Source of the DNA: Larkinella rosea
GTDB taxonomy: Bacteria > Bacteroidota > Bacteroidia > Cytophagales > Spirosomataceae
Direction of reading: 5' to 3'
DNA: 64,000 nt
Assembly: GCF_003858635.1 (NCBI RefSeq)
Contig: NZ_RQJO01000016.1
Coordinates: 1 to 64,000, forward strand
A program made the position numbers and the translations under genes. The notes beneath the pieces are model-generated. The model did not search any database and was not told the DNA's origin. It saw nothing but the letters and a program-made list of their open reading frames with translations. The stretch's first letter is position 1. The number at the start of each line of letters is the position of its first letter. Below, in pieces: positions 50,697 to 60,700 of this stretch.

Positions 50697-52955
50697 TTAC
50701 AACCGCGCATTCCGCAGTCGCAGGCTATTGCTGACCACCGACACCGAGCTGAGCGCCATCGCGGCCCCGGCCATCATCGGATTGAGCAGAAAACCGTTGA
50801 TCGGAAAGAGAACCCCGGCGGCAATCGGAATGCCGATCAGGTTGTAAATGAACGCCCAGAAGAGATTCTGGCGAATGACCTGCACGGTTTTGCGCGACAA
50901 TTCCAGCGCTTTCGGAACCCGATTCAGGTCGGAGGTAATGAGCGTCATCCGGGCCACGTCCATCGCAATGTCGGAACCCTGCCCCATCGCCAGGCTCACG
51001 TCGGCCTGCGCCAGCGCCTGGGAGTCGTTGATGCCATCGCCCACCATGGCCACCACCTTGCCCCGGTTTTGCAATTCCTGCACGAAAGCCGCTTTATCGG
51101 ACGGCATGACCTCAGCGCGGAAATCGGTCAGCCCCACGGCTTTGGCAACGGCTCCGGCGGTTTGCCGGTTGTCGCCGGTCAGCATATACACCTCGATGCC
51201 TCGGTTTTTCAGCGTTTGAATGGCGGTTTTCGACGTTTCCTTGATCACATCCGCAATCGACAGGACGGCCAGTACGGCTTTTTCGTCGGCAAAATACACC
51301 ACCGTTTGCGCATCCTCCTGCCATTGTTGAACATGCTGTTCCACCGATTTAGAGATTGAAATCCCGTGTTCATCGAGCAAACGGCGGTTTCCCACTACGT
51401 ACGTTGTCCCTTCGTAACGGCCCGAAACACCGCGCCCGGTCAGGCTTTCGAACGTTTCCAGCTTCGCGCCTTTTACCACTAAACCGTTCAGGTGCTCCAC
51501 CACGGCATCGGCCAGCGGGTGTTCCGACTGGCTTTCCAGGGCGTATAAAAGGGAGGACAAGTGAACGGTTTCGGCTACTTGCCATTCCAGATTCGTGACG
51601 GCGGGTTTTCCGGCGGTAATCGTACCGGTTTTGTCCAATACTACGGCATTGACTTTGTAACCCAGTTCCAGGCTTTCGGCATCCTTGATGAGAATCTGGT
51701 TGTCCGCGCCTTTGCCCACGCCCACCATAATCGCCGTGGGCGTGGCCAGCCCGAGCGCACACGGGCAGGCAATCACCAGCACCGTGACCGAAGTCAACAG
51801 CGCCTGCGCAAACGCGTTTTCGGCGGGTCCGAAAATCATCCAGGCGGCAAACGTCAGCAGCGCCACCGCGATCACGACCGGCACAAAAATTCCGGCGATC
51901 CGATCGACCAGTTTCTGCACCGGCGCCTTACTGCCCTGCGCGTCCTGCACCATGCGAATAATTTGCGCCAGCACCGTATCCGCGCCCACCTTTTCGGCCC
52001 GAAACCGGAAGCTGCCTTTCTGGTTGATCGTTCCGGCAAAAACCGCCTGATCCGGTTTTTTCTCCACCGCTACCGGTTCGCCCGAAATCATGCTCTCGTC
52101 CACGAACGACGAACCGGCCACCACGACGCCGTCGACCGGGATTTTCTCACCGGGCCGCACCACAATCACCTGCCCCACCCGCACCGACGCCACCGGAATT
52201 TCGATTTCCGCATCATTTTCCACCACGCGAACGGTTTTGGACTGCAAACCCATCAGCTTTTTAATCGCCGACGAGGTATTGGATTTGGCCCGTTCTTCGA
52301 GCAGTTTTCCCAGCAAAATAAAGGTAACGATCACCGCAGCGGTTTCGAAATACACGTGCGGGTGAATGCCGCGCTGGTGCCAGAATTCCGGATTGAGCGT
52401 ATTGAACGCACTGAACAGAAATGCAATACCGGTCGACAAAGCCACCAGCGTATCCATGCTGGTTTTGCCGTGCCGGGCCTGTTTCCAGGCATTGACGAAA
52501 AATGTGCGGCCCAACCCAAAAACCACCGGCGCCGACAGCCCCAGCATGATTTCGTTGGCATACGGCATCGCCATGAAAACCATGCCGATAACGACCAGCG
52601 GAACCGACAAAACGGCCGCCCAGATCGTGCGGTTTTTCAGCGATTCGTACTGGCGCTGCTGCGCTTCTGCCTGAACTGCCTGTGGATCTTCCGCGTCGAT
52701 CACCAGGTCGTAACCGATGGAGCGAATGGCCGTCTGCAACTCCTGCTGCGAGACGGTTTTGGGATCGAACTCGACCCAGGCCTGCTGGTTGGCGTAGTTG
52801 ACGCCCGCGTCGGAAACCCCCGGCGTCGTTTTCAGCATCGACTCCACACTGACCGCACAGGCCGCGCAGGACATTTCCAGAACGGGGTAAGTTTTCCGAA
52901 CCGTTTTGGTTCCGGCCCGGGCGGGTCGTTCGGCGGTGTTGGGTTGCGCACTCAT
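50697..52955 (-). CDS. copA: Copper-translocating P-type ATPase
   Basis: 752 residues, ATG at 52955. N-terminal HMA domain with MSCAAC (Cys30, Cys33), then a P1B ATPase core: SGEP (291-294), CPC (397-399) in the membrane, DKTGT (Asp441), SEHP (477-480) and C-terminal MVGDGINDSQAL. The CPC motif and cysteine HMA indicate export of Cu(I) (or Ag(I)) from the cytoplasm. Its start overlaps the stop of the small chaperone gene upstream by 4 bases (ATGA). Confidence 0.93.
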   Translation of the reverse strand: MSAQPNTAERPARAGTKTVRKTYPVLEMSCAACAVSVESMLKTTPGVSDAGVNYANQQAWVEFDPKTVSQQELQTAIRSIGYDLVIDAEDPQAVQAEAQQRQYESLKNRTIWAAVLSVPLVVIGMVFMAMPYANEIMLGLSAPVVFGLGRTFFVNAWKQARHGKTSMDTLVALSTGIAFLFSAFNTLNPEFWHQRGIHPHVYFETAAVIVTFILLGKLLEERAKSNTSSAIKKLMGLQSKTVRVVENDAEIEIPVASVRVGQVIVVRPGEKIPVDGVVVAGSSFVDESMISGEPVAVEKKPDQAVFAGTINQKGSFRFRAEKVGADTVLAQIIRMVQDAQGSKAPVQKLVDRIAGIFVPVVIAVALLTFAAWMIFGPAENAFAQALLTSVTVLVIACPCALGLATPTAIMVGVGKGADNQILIKDAESLELGYKVNAVVLDKTGTITAGKPAVTNLEWQVAETVHLSSLLYALESQSEHPLADAVVEHLNGLVVKGAKLETFESLTGRGVSGRYEGTTYVVGNRRLLDEHGISISKSVEQHVQQWQEDAQTVVYFADEKAVLAVLSIADVIKETSKTAIQTLKNRGIEVYMLTGDNRQTAGAVAKAVGLTDFRAEVMPSDKAAFVQELQNRGKVVAMVGDGINDSQALAQADVSLAMGQGSDIAMDVARMTLITSDLNRVPKALELSRKTVQVIRQNLFWAFIYNLIGIPIAAGVLFPINGFLLNPMMAGAAMALSSVSVVSNSLRLRNARL

Positions 52956-53155
52956 ACCGGTTCGGCTTTGTAACCGGCTTCCCGGAGGGCTTCCTGTACC
53001 TGTTCGACCGAAGCACCTTCAACGGTCAGCAGCTTATCCGGCGTCAGCGTATCGACCTGCCAGTTGGCTTCCCCGACGGCTTTGTTCAGGTAAGGCGTAA
53101 CGGTGGCTACGCAATTGGCGCACTTGATATTGGTTTTGAAAGTGGTCTTTTCCAT
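52952..53155 (-). CDS. CopZ-like heavy-metal-associated protein
   Basis: 67 residues from the ATG at 53155 (MEKTTFKTN); a longer frame up to 53335 adds 60 unlikely residues. Single HMA domain with the metal site KCANCVATV and the beta-alpha-beta-beta-alpha-beta length of copper chaperones. It probably hands Cu(I) to the CopA N-terminal domain. The two genes are coupled by an ATGA overlap. Confidence 0.88.
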   Translation of the reverse strand: MEKTTFKTNIKCANCVATVTPYLNKAVGEANWQVDTLTPDKLLTVEGASVEQVQEALREAGYKAEPV

Positions 53156-53401
53156 GAGTTTATTGCTGTGATTTGACACGGCAAATATCACCGATAGAAC
53201 AAGAATAGCCATTACAGAATTCCGGTTGGCTGGTATAGAATTATGCGCGAAGGGGGGGTTAGCGAAGGCGGTTGACGTAAAAACCGGTTCTGCAACAAAT
53301 AGACACATCGTTGACACGTAGGGAATAACGCCCAAACACGCGCTACACTATTTTTATACCGTATTGAAAACTGATTTTCTATTGAATTTACCAGACAAAA
53401 A

Positions 53402-53497
53402 ATGGCGAATAAACGCGTAAAACACTGGACCATTCTGGGAGCTACCTACGCCCTCATGACGGGTATCCTGGTCTACCTGCTGTATCTGCTGCTGTAA
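53402..53497 (+). CDS. Very small membrane protein (31 residues), candidate
   Basis: ATG at 53402, TAA at 53495-53497. A basic N-terminus (MANKRVKHWT) is followed by one hydrophobic helix (ILGATYALMTGILVYLLYLL). It is divergent from the CopZ/CopA unit and ends 16 bases from the stop of the hybrid sensor gene. The positive start and continuous helix fit a single-pass membrane peptide, but the frame is short enough to be chance. Function unknown. Confidence 0.45.
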   Translation: MANKRVKHWTILGATYALMTGILVYLLYLLL

Positions 53498-53513
53498 ATA
53501 AAACCGGTTTCGA

Positions 53514-56500
53514 TTAATTCAGTTTATTGGCCAAAATATCGTTCAGGTAATCCGAAGGCGATTTACCAAACTGTTTCTTGAACGACTTGCTGAACGAAGA
53601 AGAGCTTTTGAATCCGACTTCGTACGCAATTTCGGACACGTTCAATTTGCGGCCCAGCAGTAGTTCCATCGAATGTTTCAGCCGGACATAACAGACAATT
53701 TCCACCGGCGTCTGGCCCGTAATGGCTTTGATCCGCCGGAAGAGGTTGCTGCGGCTCATCCCGACCTGCGTCCCCAGTTCTTCCACACTGAATTCTTCGT
53801 TGCCCATGTTCTGTTTGATGCAGCCGATCACTTTTTGCAGAAACACGTCGTCAAGCGGATTGTGGCTCAGGTCGTCGGGCATCAGAATGGCGTTTGAACG
53901 CAGTTTTTCCAGCAATTTCCGCTGTTTTTCGATCAGTTTTTCGACCCGGATTCGGAGGTAATCCGGTCGGAAAGGCTTAGGCACGTAATCGTCGGCGCCC
54001 CACTCAATGCCCTTGATCGCATCCTCCACCGTTGATCGGGCCGTCAGCAGAATAACCGGAATGTGCAGGGTCGACACCTGTCCTTTCACGATCCGGCACA
54101 GCTCAATGCCGTCCATCACGGGCATCACCACGTCACTGATGATCAGATCGGGTTCCCGTTTCCGGATAATGGCCAGCGCTTCCTCGCCATTTTCGGCTTT
54201 AAGCGTCTGGTAATCATCCCTGAAGAGCAAGTCCAGAAACTCCAGGACTTCGTAATTATCATCCACCAGCAGCAGCGTCGGCTTTTCGTTTTCGTCCTCG
54301 TCCAGTAGCTTGTTCATCAACGGAACCGTCACCATCTGATCGCTCTTTTTCGGCTCTTCGACCACAAATTGGCTTTCACTGCCCGACTGATCTACCGGTT
54401 TTTCGGCCAGTTGATAACCATCCATCAGCGGCAAATAAATCGTAAAGGTGGTTGAAACATCCGGTTCGCTTTCAACGGTAATGGTTCCGTCGTGTAACTC
54501 CACGATGTTTTTCGACAGCGAAAGGCCCACGCCCGACCCGGTTCTGGTGGGATCGGCTTGAAAAAACCGCTCAAAAATATGCTCGATTTCCCGCTGATTC
54601 ATACCTTTTCCGTTATCGTTAATGGCAATCCGAAACCAGCCATTGTCCTCGTTTTTATTCGGAACCATCGCTCCGGTCAATTCAGAAACAGTGTCCATCA
54701 CAACGCGAATGCTACCGCCAACCGGCGTAAATTTGAACGCATTGGAAAGTAAATTATTCATAACCATTTCCATTTTGCCCGTATCGATCGCAACCGGATA
54801 ATTGTCCGATTCAGAATAAACCCGAAAATTGATCTTTTTATGATCGGCCAGCTCATTAAAATTGGCGGTTATTTCTTCGATAAATGGCACCGTATTGATT
54901 TCCGCGAATGACAGTCTCAGTTTTCCCTGATCCAGTTTCTGGAAAGTCATCAATTCATCGACCAGCGAAAGCATTTTTTTACAGTTTCGAAACACCAGTT
55001 GCAGTTTCTGCTTAACGGAAGGCGAAGTCTGGCCATAGGTTAATAAATCTTCGACCGGACCAACAATCAGTGACAAAGGCGTTCGAAACTCGTGGGAAAT
55101 ATCGGTAAAGAACGACAGCTTCATTTTGTTCAGTGTCTCCAGTTGTTCGCGCTCCAGCTGATGAAACCGGATCTGCTGTTTCTGCTTCGACTGCACAATA
55201 ATGTAGCGAATGAAGATGAATAAGAGCAGGTTAAAAACCAGGATATAACCGGTTATGGCCCACCAGGTTTTCCAGGGCGGAGGCAGAATTGTTACCTTGA
55301 TAATTCGCGGTCTGTTGTTCCATTTTCCAAAGCTATTGGCGGATTTAACCTTGAAGAGGTACGTTCCGGGATTCAGGTTTGTATACGTAGCCGAACGGTT
55401 TGTGGCTCCGGTATATACCCAATCCTGATCAAATCCGTCCATTTTATAGGCGTAACGGTTATTCTCAGGCACGGAATAATGTAAACCGGCAAAACCAAAA
55501 GTAAAAACATTGTTTTTATAGCCTAAGGTTATGGCTTCCGTACTGGCAATCGATTGATTTAAAATAATTTCAGCATTGAATTCGGTATTGATCGTAACGT
55601 CTTTGTTAAACAATTTCAAGTCCGTTAAAACCACATCCGGCGGATAATTATCACGGGAAATCGCTTTCGGATTGAAGCAGACAAAACCGTCGGCAGCACC
55701 AATCACAAATTGGTTATCAGGCAATTTATGAAAACAGCTGGGGCTAAAATTGAGGCTGGTTAAAAAATGATGAAACTGCTCCCGCCGGGGGTCGAACCGC
55801 ACTAAACCTTTAATCGTTGTCAGCCACAAGAAACCGTCATCATCCCGAATGATTCCGTTCACGGATTTATCCGCCAATCCGTCTTCTTCGACGTACGTTT
55901 TTACCGCACCGATAATCCGTCCGTTCCGGCTCCGTTGCAAAACCAGTTTATTCAGGCCGGATTCCGAGCCGACCCAGAGCGTATTTCGGGGATATTCGGT
56001 GATGGAAAGGACCGTGCTTCCGATAAATTTTGTGGTTGTATTGGTATCGAACAAGTCCGTAAATAAACCGATTGCGGGATCAAAACAGGTAATGCCTTTG
56101 TCGTCGAAACCGACCCAGATCCGGCCCTGATGATCCTCGTACAACGACCGGATGAATCGGGAGCGGATGCTGCCCACCCGGTTATTCTGGGGCAAAAACC
56201 GGCTTTTTGACCCATTTTTTTGAATTAAAAACAAGCCTTTATTCGTGCCGATCCAGAAGTTTTCCTTCGAATCTTTTAAAAAAGCAAAAACCGCCATTCC
56301 TCTTAATTCCTCAACAAGTTCGGGTTTATCCGTCAGCCGGATCAGTCCGCCCAGCGTTCCGATCCAGGCGATGCCGTTATCGATAAACACGGAGCGATTT
56401 GCGTTCAACAGCGAATGTTCGGGCTGGTATTGATAACTTTTGGTGAGGTTGGAACGGGCATCGTACGTATAAAAACCGGATTTAGCCGTTCCGAAATAAA

Positions 56501-57683
56501 TCATCCTGCCATCCGGTGTATAAATGCTCCTGATTTGATCCTGGTTCTGGTAATTGGTGAATGAATAATAATGGAACGGCAGGGTATTTAAATCCAGTTT
56601 ATTGAGCCCCATTTCGGTGCCGCACCAGAGCACATCGGTTTTATCGATAAAGACTTTAAAAACCATATTTTCGCTCAAACTATGGCTGTTCGTCGGGTTG
56701 TTTTTGTAAAACAGGAGCTGAGGAAACTCGCCTTCCGGCTGTTCTATTTTTGCCAGCCCCCGCGCAGTAGCCAGCCAGATATCGTTGGTTTTTGAGCGGC
56801 AGATGTCAAAGATCTGGGTATTGCTCAGGTTCTCGGTTTGCCGGTTGAATAAATTCACCGGCTTGACAGCACCGTATCTCTGCTGAGCAGCATCATAACT
56901 GAGTTTCAATAATCCATTGGCAGCCGTCGCAATGTATACATGCCGGTTATGCTCCAGTAAAGCCCAGAGTCGTTCACCATAAGCATTGGGTTTGACATCC
57001 AGTTTATAATTTTCATACCGATCGGTTTTATAATGATACCGGACAACACCATCATTGGTGGCAATCCAGATAGCATCCCCTTCGGATTGAATAATCCGGC
57101 TAATGTGCGTATTGAAGGGATAGTTGGGAAACGTTTTGAATTGCTTGCGAATGGGATCGTAACTTGCCAACCCTTTTTTCGTTCCAATCCAGAGTTTACC
57201 GGTTTTATCGATTAACAACGTGAGAATTTCCTGGTAAAAAGCAACCGATTGGTCCGATACAAGTGACGAAAAAGGGATGAATTTTTCCTGTTTGGTATCG
57301 AAATAGTTAAGTCCTTCCAGCGTGCCAATCCACAGGTTATGCGCGTCATCTTCGCAAATGGCATTCGCCCAATTCCCGGAAATGCTGTTTGCTTTTTTTG
57401 ACTTATAATATTTTTTAAAGGTATACCCATCGTATTTGCACAACCCGTTCATGGTACCTACCCATAAAAAACCGTTGCTGTCCTGATAAATCGAGCGAAT
57501 TCGATTATCGGGCAGCCCGTTTCGGTTGCTCGTAAACCGTTCAAAAAGAACATCGGGCCGAACTACTTTTTCAGATTTAATGACCAGAGCGGGCGTATCG
57601 GCAGCCCGTAAAAGGTGAAAAATTCCCAAGCAGCACAATCCCAGCATCAGCCATGTTTTCAGCCTTTTCATAACCTCTTTCAT
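53514..57683 (-). CDS. Hybrid two-component system regulator (HTCS)
   Basis: 1389 residues, ATG at 57683 (a second ATG four codons on). A signal/anchor is followed by two seven-bladed Reg_prop propellers (FLWVGTMNGLCKYDG, IWIGTLGGLIRL, LWVGSESGLNKL), a Y_Y_Y domain (NLNPGTYLFKVKSANSFG) and a membrane helix (WWAITGYILVFNLLLFIFI). The inside part has HisKA (FFTDISHEFRTPLSLIVG), HATPase (MVMNNLLSNAFKFTP; GVGLSLSKNIVEL), a receiver (LLLVDDNYEVLEFL; phospho-Asp in LIISDVVMPVMDG) and an AraC HTH (VGMSRSNLFRRIKAITGQTP, YEVGFKSSSSFSKSFKKQFG). One protein senses a glycan outside and binds DNA inside. It ends the carbohydrate gene group that starts past 64000. Confidence 0.95.
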   Translation of the reverse strand: MKEVMKRLKTWLMLGLCCLGIFHLLRAADTPALVIKSEKVVRPDVLFERFTSNRNGLPDNRIRSIYQDSNGFLWVGTMNGLCKYDGYTFKKYYKSKKANSISGNWANAICEDDAHNLWIGTLEGLNYFDTKQEKFIPFSSLVSDQSVAFYQEILTLLIDKTGKLWIGTKKGLASYDPIRKQFKTFPNYPFNTHISRIIQSEGDAIWIATNDGVVRYHYKTDRYENYKLDVKPNAYGERLWALLEHNRHVYIATAANGLLKLSYDAAQQRYGAVKPVNLFNRQTENLSNTQIFDICRSKTNDIWLATARGLAKIEQPEGEFPQLLFYKNNPTNSHSLSENMVFKVFIDKTDVLWCGTEMGLNKLDLNTLPFHYYSFTNYQNQDQIRSIYTPDGRMIYFGTAKSGFYTYDARSNLTKSYQYQPEHSLLNANRSVFIDNGIAWIGTLGGLIRLTDKPELVEELRGMAVFAFLKDSKENFWIGTNKGLFLIQKNGSKSRFLPQNNRVGSIRSRFIRSLYEDHQGRIWVGFDDKGITCFDPAIGLFTDLFDTNTTTKFIGSTVLSITEYPRNTLWVGSESGLNKLVLQRSRNGRIIGAVKTYVEEDGLADKSVNGIIRDDDGFLWLTTIKGLVRFDPRREQFHHFLTSLNFSPSCFHKLPDNQFVIGAADGFVCFNPKAISRDNYPPDVVLTDLKLFNKDVTINTEFNAEIILNQSIASTEAITLGYKNNVFTFGFAGLHYSVPENNRYAYKMDGFDQDWVYTGATNRSATYTNLNPGTYLFKVKSANSFGKWNNRPRIIKVTILPPPWKTWWAITGYILVFNLLLFIFIRYIIVQSKQKQQIRFHQLEREQLETLNKMKLSFFTDISHEFRTPLSLIVGPVEDLLTYGQTSPSVKQKLQLVFRNCKKMLSLVDELMTFQKLDQGKLRLSFAEINTVPFIEEITANFNELADHKKINFRVYSESDNYPVAIDTGKMEMVMNNLLSNAFKFTPVGGSIRVVMDTVSELTGAMVPNKNEDNGWFRIAINDNGKGMNQREIEHIFERFFQADPTRTGSGVGLSLSKNIVELHDGTITVESEPDVSTTFTIYLPLMDGYQLAEKPVDQSGSESQFVVEEPKKSDQMVTVPLMNKLLDEDENEKPTLLLVDDNYEVLEFLDLLFRDDYQTLKAENGEEALAIIRKREPDLIISDVVMPVMDGIELCRIVKGQVSTLHIPVILLTARSTVEDAIKGIEWGADDYVPKPFRPDYLRIRVEKLIEKQRKLLEKLRSNAILMPDDLSHNPLDDVFLQKVIGCIKQNMGNEEFSVEELGTQVGMSRSNLFRRIKAITGQTPVEIVCYVRLKHSMELLLGRKLNVSEIAYEVGFKSSSSFSKSFKKQFGKSPSDYLNDILANKLN

Positions 57684-57741
57684 TTACAACTAAAAGTGTA
57701 AAACCGCCTGAGATATAATGGTATTTTTCTCGTAACAGGCT

Positions 57742-60700
57742 TTATTTCGGGTAGTAAACCTCTTCGGTAGTGGAATGCTGCGTATTCGTTCGCCGGAACG
57801 GCTCGCCCGGTTTCGGATTCCAGTGCAGCCAGCTTTCCGGATTTGTCGTCACTGCGTCGCTCAGCCGACTTTCGCCGTTTTTGTTGACCGCCGAAACCGC
57901 GTATTCGTAGACTTGTTTACCAGCCAGCGCCGGATCATGAAAGGTTGAGCTGGGGCCGGTATAAATCACCTGGAATTTGCTCGATCCGGCCAATTTTCGA
58001 TACAATTTGTACGTCGTACAGCCCAGAACCTGCCCCCAATTCAGGATTCCGGTAGCCAAATCCGCTTTCAGGCCGTCGGGAAAATGCGGTTTTTGGGTAA
58101 GAAAATAAACCGGATAAGCCTGGGAAGGCTCGCTCTGGTGTTCGCGATTCAGGGCGGTTACGCGGACGTGAGCCTTGGAAAGAGTGTCCGGTTTCAAAAC
58201 TGTAAAGGCGGTTTTGGCGGTTTTGCCCAAAGCTCGCCAGGTTTCGCCGTTGTCTCGACTGATTTCCATTCGGTAGTTCGTAGCTCCAGCCGCTGGTGCA
58301 ATAAACAAATTTACTTTCCCGCGGTCATTCTCAGACGATTGGATGTGCGGACGAACCGGAACGGGCAAACCTGCCGTCAGTTGCCAGCTGTGTTCGCCCG
58401 CCGGAAACGGAATCGAAAAACCGCTCGATTTCCATTCGACCTGTTGTTTCGTTCCGTCGATGTACAGTGTAAGGCCCGGCGAAGCAGGCCCGTTCCACTG
58501 AACCGCAATGGTGGCCGGGCGCGGGCTGAAAAACTTTCCATCCACCCAATCTTTGTTTTTTACCGAGGCACTGATTCCCGCATCCGTATCGCTCGTACTC
58601 AGCAGAATTTTGCCGTTTCCAATGCGTTGTCCGTGAAACAGCACCAGATCCTGCTCGCCGGTGGGATGAACGCGGATGAAACCCGCCGTTCCCGAAAACC
58701 GCAGCTGATCTTCCTGAACGTCAACCGTTTGATCACTCCTGAAAATGTAATCCGTCTGACCGACAGGCGTTTTGATCCGACCGCCGTACGCCGTTGGCTC
58801 CACGGTAAACCCTTTTTTGTGCGACACGAAAACCGTAAAATCGCCCAGGCCATCGTACCAGACACCTTTCGATTCCGCACCGGTGAGCTGCGTTTTGTTT
58901 ACCTTGTCGCGTCCGGTTCCGACTTTTACGATCTCAATAGTCGGCAGGTCTTCATCGGGATGCGTGAACCACGAAAACCGCCCGCCGATGTTGTTGTTGT
59001 AGACGTCGTCGTAGGTAATAAAATAGTCTTTGTCAACCAGCATGACGCTCCGGCTCTGGTAATCGGGCCAGGCATACCCGCTTTTTTCCGAAGACGTGAT
59101 TTCTGTAAACTGGCCGATGCCAAGGTTGTAGAGCGGACGATGCAGCCCGTTCATCCCGATCGATTTGAAATGACCGTCCTTGAAAACGCCGAAGTTGGTC
59201 ATTAGATCGGTGTCCTGCACCTTGCGGTCGCCGACATCTTCGCGGCCGTTGTGGCTGTACGATTTGCCCCCGGCGTAAAAATAAATACCGCCCGTGCCGC
59301 CCTGCGCCGGAACACCCCAACGGTAATTCGGCCCTTCGTCGATCTGGCTCAGGTGAACGGAAAGCTCGTCCGGCGTATCGACCCCCGCGCGCAGAATCGT
59401 CCCGTAACCGGTCATTTTGATACTTTTGAAATCCGGTTTGGTGCCCCGGTCATACCGCCCTTTCGGGTACATCACCTGCTGAAAGGCTTCGTTGCTGGCG
59501 TAAAACGCTTCCTGATCGTCGTCGGTCGGTTTGGCCACATACCGCAAATGCTCGCCCAGTAGCGGATCATAATTGTTCAGAAGATTCCCCAGCATCCAGA
59601 GCGAGCTCGGCGCTTTCCGGCGGGCGGCATGGGCGCCCTGCGGAGGATGAATCCGGCGCGGCTCTTCGGTTTTGGTGACGATGCCCCAGAAATGGTAGTC
59701 GAGACTGCCATTGGGATTACGGTAAAAATCCAGCGACTCGCCGTTGTACGGAGCGGATAATGCGTTCAGAATCCAGTTACCGATGGCGGCCACCTGCGGC
59801 CCCGCCAGGCGGTTTTTGCCCGGCTGCGACTGGTTCAGCAAAAACGACGACCGGATGGTGGACCGGAAAAAGCCCCAGACGTAGGTACCCAGGTTCTCCG
59901 TCCAGCGACCGCCCAGCGCGTCCCAGGAATTGACTGTCGGGCGGGTGTGGTACCGCGTGTTCAGATCGACGTATTTTTCAAACAAATCCGCCCAGTGGAC
60001 GGCTTCCGGGTGGTTCGGAAACTGGTAGGCCGTCATGGCCGGAATGCTCTTCACGTCGGCCAGAAAGTTGGGGTGTCCGCTGAGCATGTAGCGCATCGGC
60101 ATGTATTCCTCGTCGGCGGCCACGTAGGTATGAAACAGGAACATGGCCGTCACGCGGGCTTTTTCGTCCGGGTTCAGCGACGGATAAAACCGGTTCAGGG
60201 CATCGATCCATTTCTCAAAAAACTGCCGGGCGGGCACCGGGCCGTAACCGCTGTTCTGCCGGGTTCCGCTGAAGGGCAGTTCCGAAACGTAATAGTTACC
60301 CAGAAAATCCCGGACAAAATCGGCCCTGGTTTTGAGTTTGCCTTCCTTGAACAAAACCGGGGCCGTGGGCAATGAATCCGGATACGTCAGCTGCCAGTTT
60401 TTGACTTTGTCGAGGTGAATCGTGCCGTAGCGGTTTTGCAGAAACGCGTTGTGCGAAAGCTGCGAAATTTCAGCTTTGTAGGTAAATCCGAACGGGTGTG
60501 GCTGGGGCTGATTTTTCGTTTCCAGCTCGTTCATGTACTCGATGTCCTGTTGATGTGGATAACAACTCAGGGCGACGGACCGGCGGCCTTCCGAAATCGG
60601 AAACGCCCAGGAAAGCAGCTTCTTGCGGTAGAAAAACCGGATGTTCAGGATCTTGGATGAGTGCCAGATGCTGTAATCGCTGTCGTTCCAGTTCGCCAGA

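Noticed and set aside
51561-52973. 470-codon frame opposite copA
   Set aside because: Antisense shadow of a gene with complete P-type ATPase motifs; the product is an Arg/His-rich string without domains.
52952-53335. Longer 127-residue form of the CopZ-like protein
   Set aside because: The extra 60 residues are low in protein character and include intergenic promoter-like DNA; the ATG at 53155 gives the exact length of an HMA chaperone.
58084-59205. 373-codon frame opposite the 1338-residue protein gene
   Set aside because: Antisense shadow; no start context, domain or conserved pattern.
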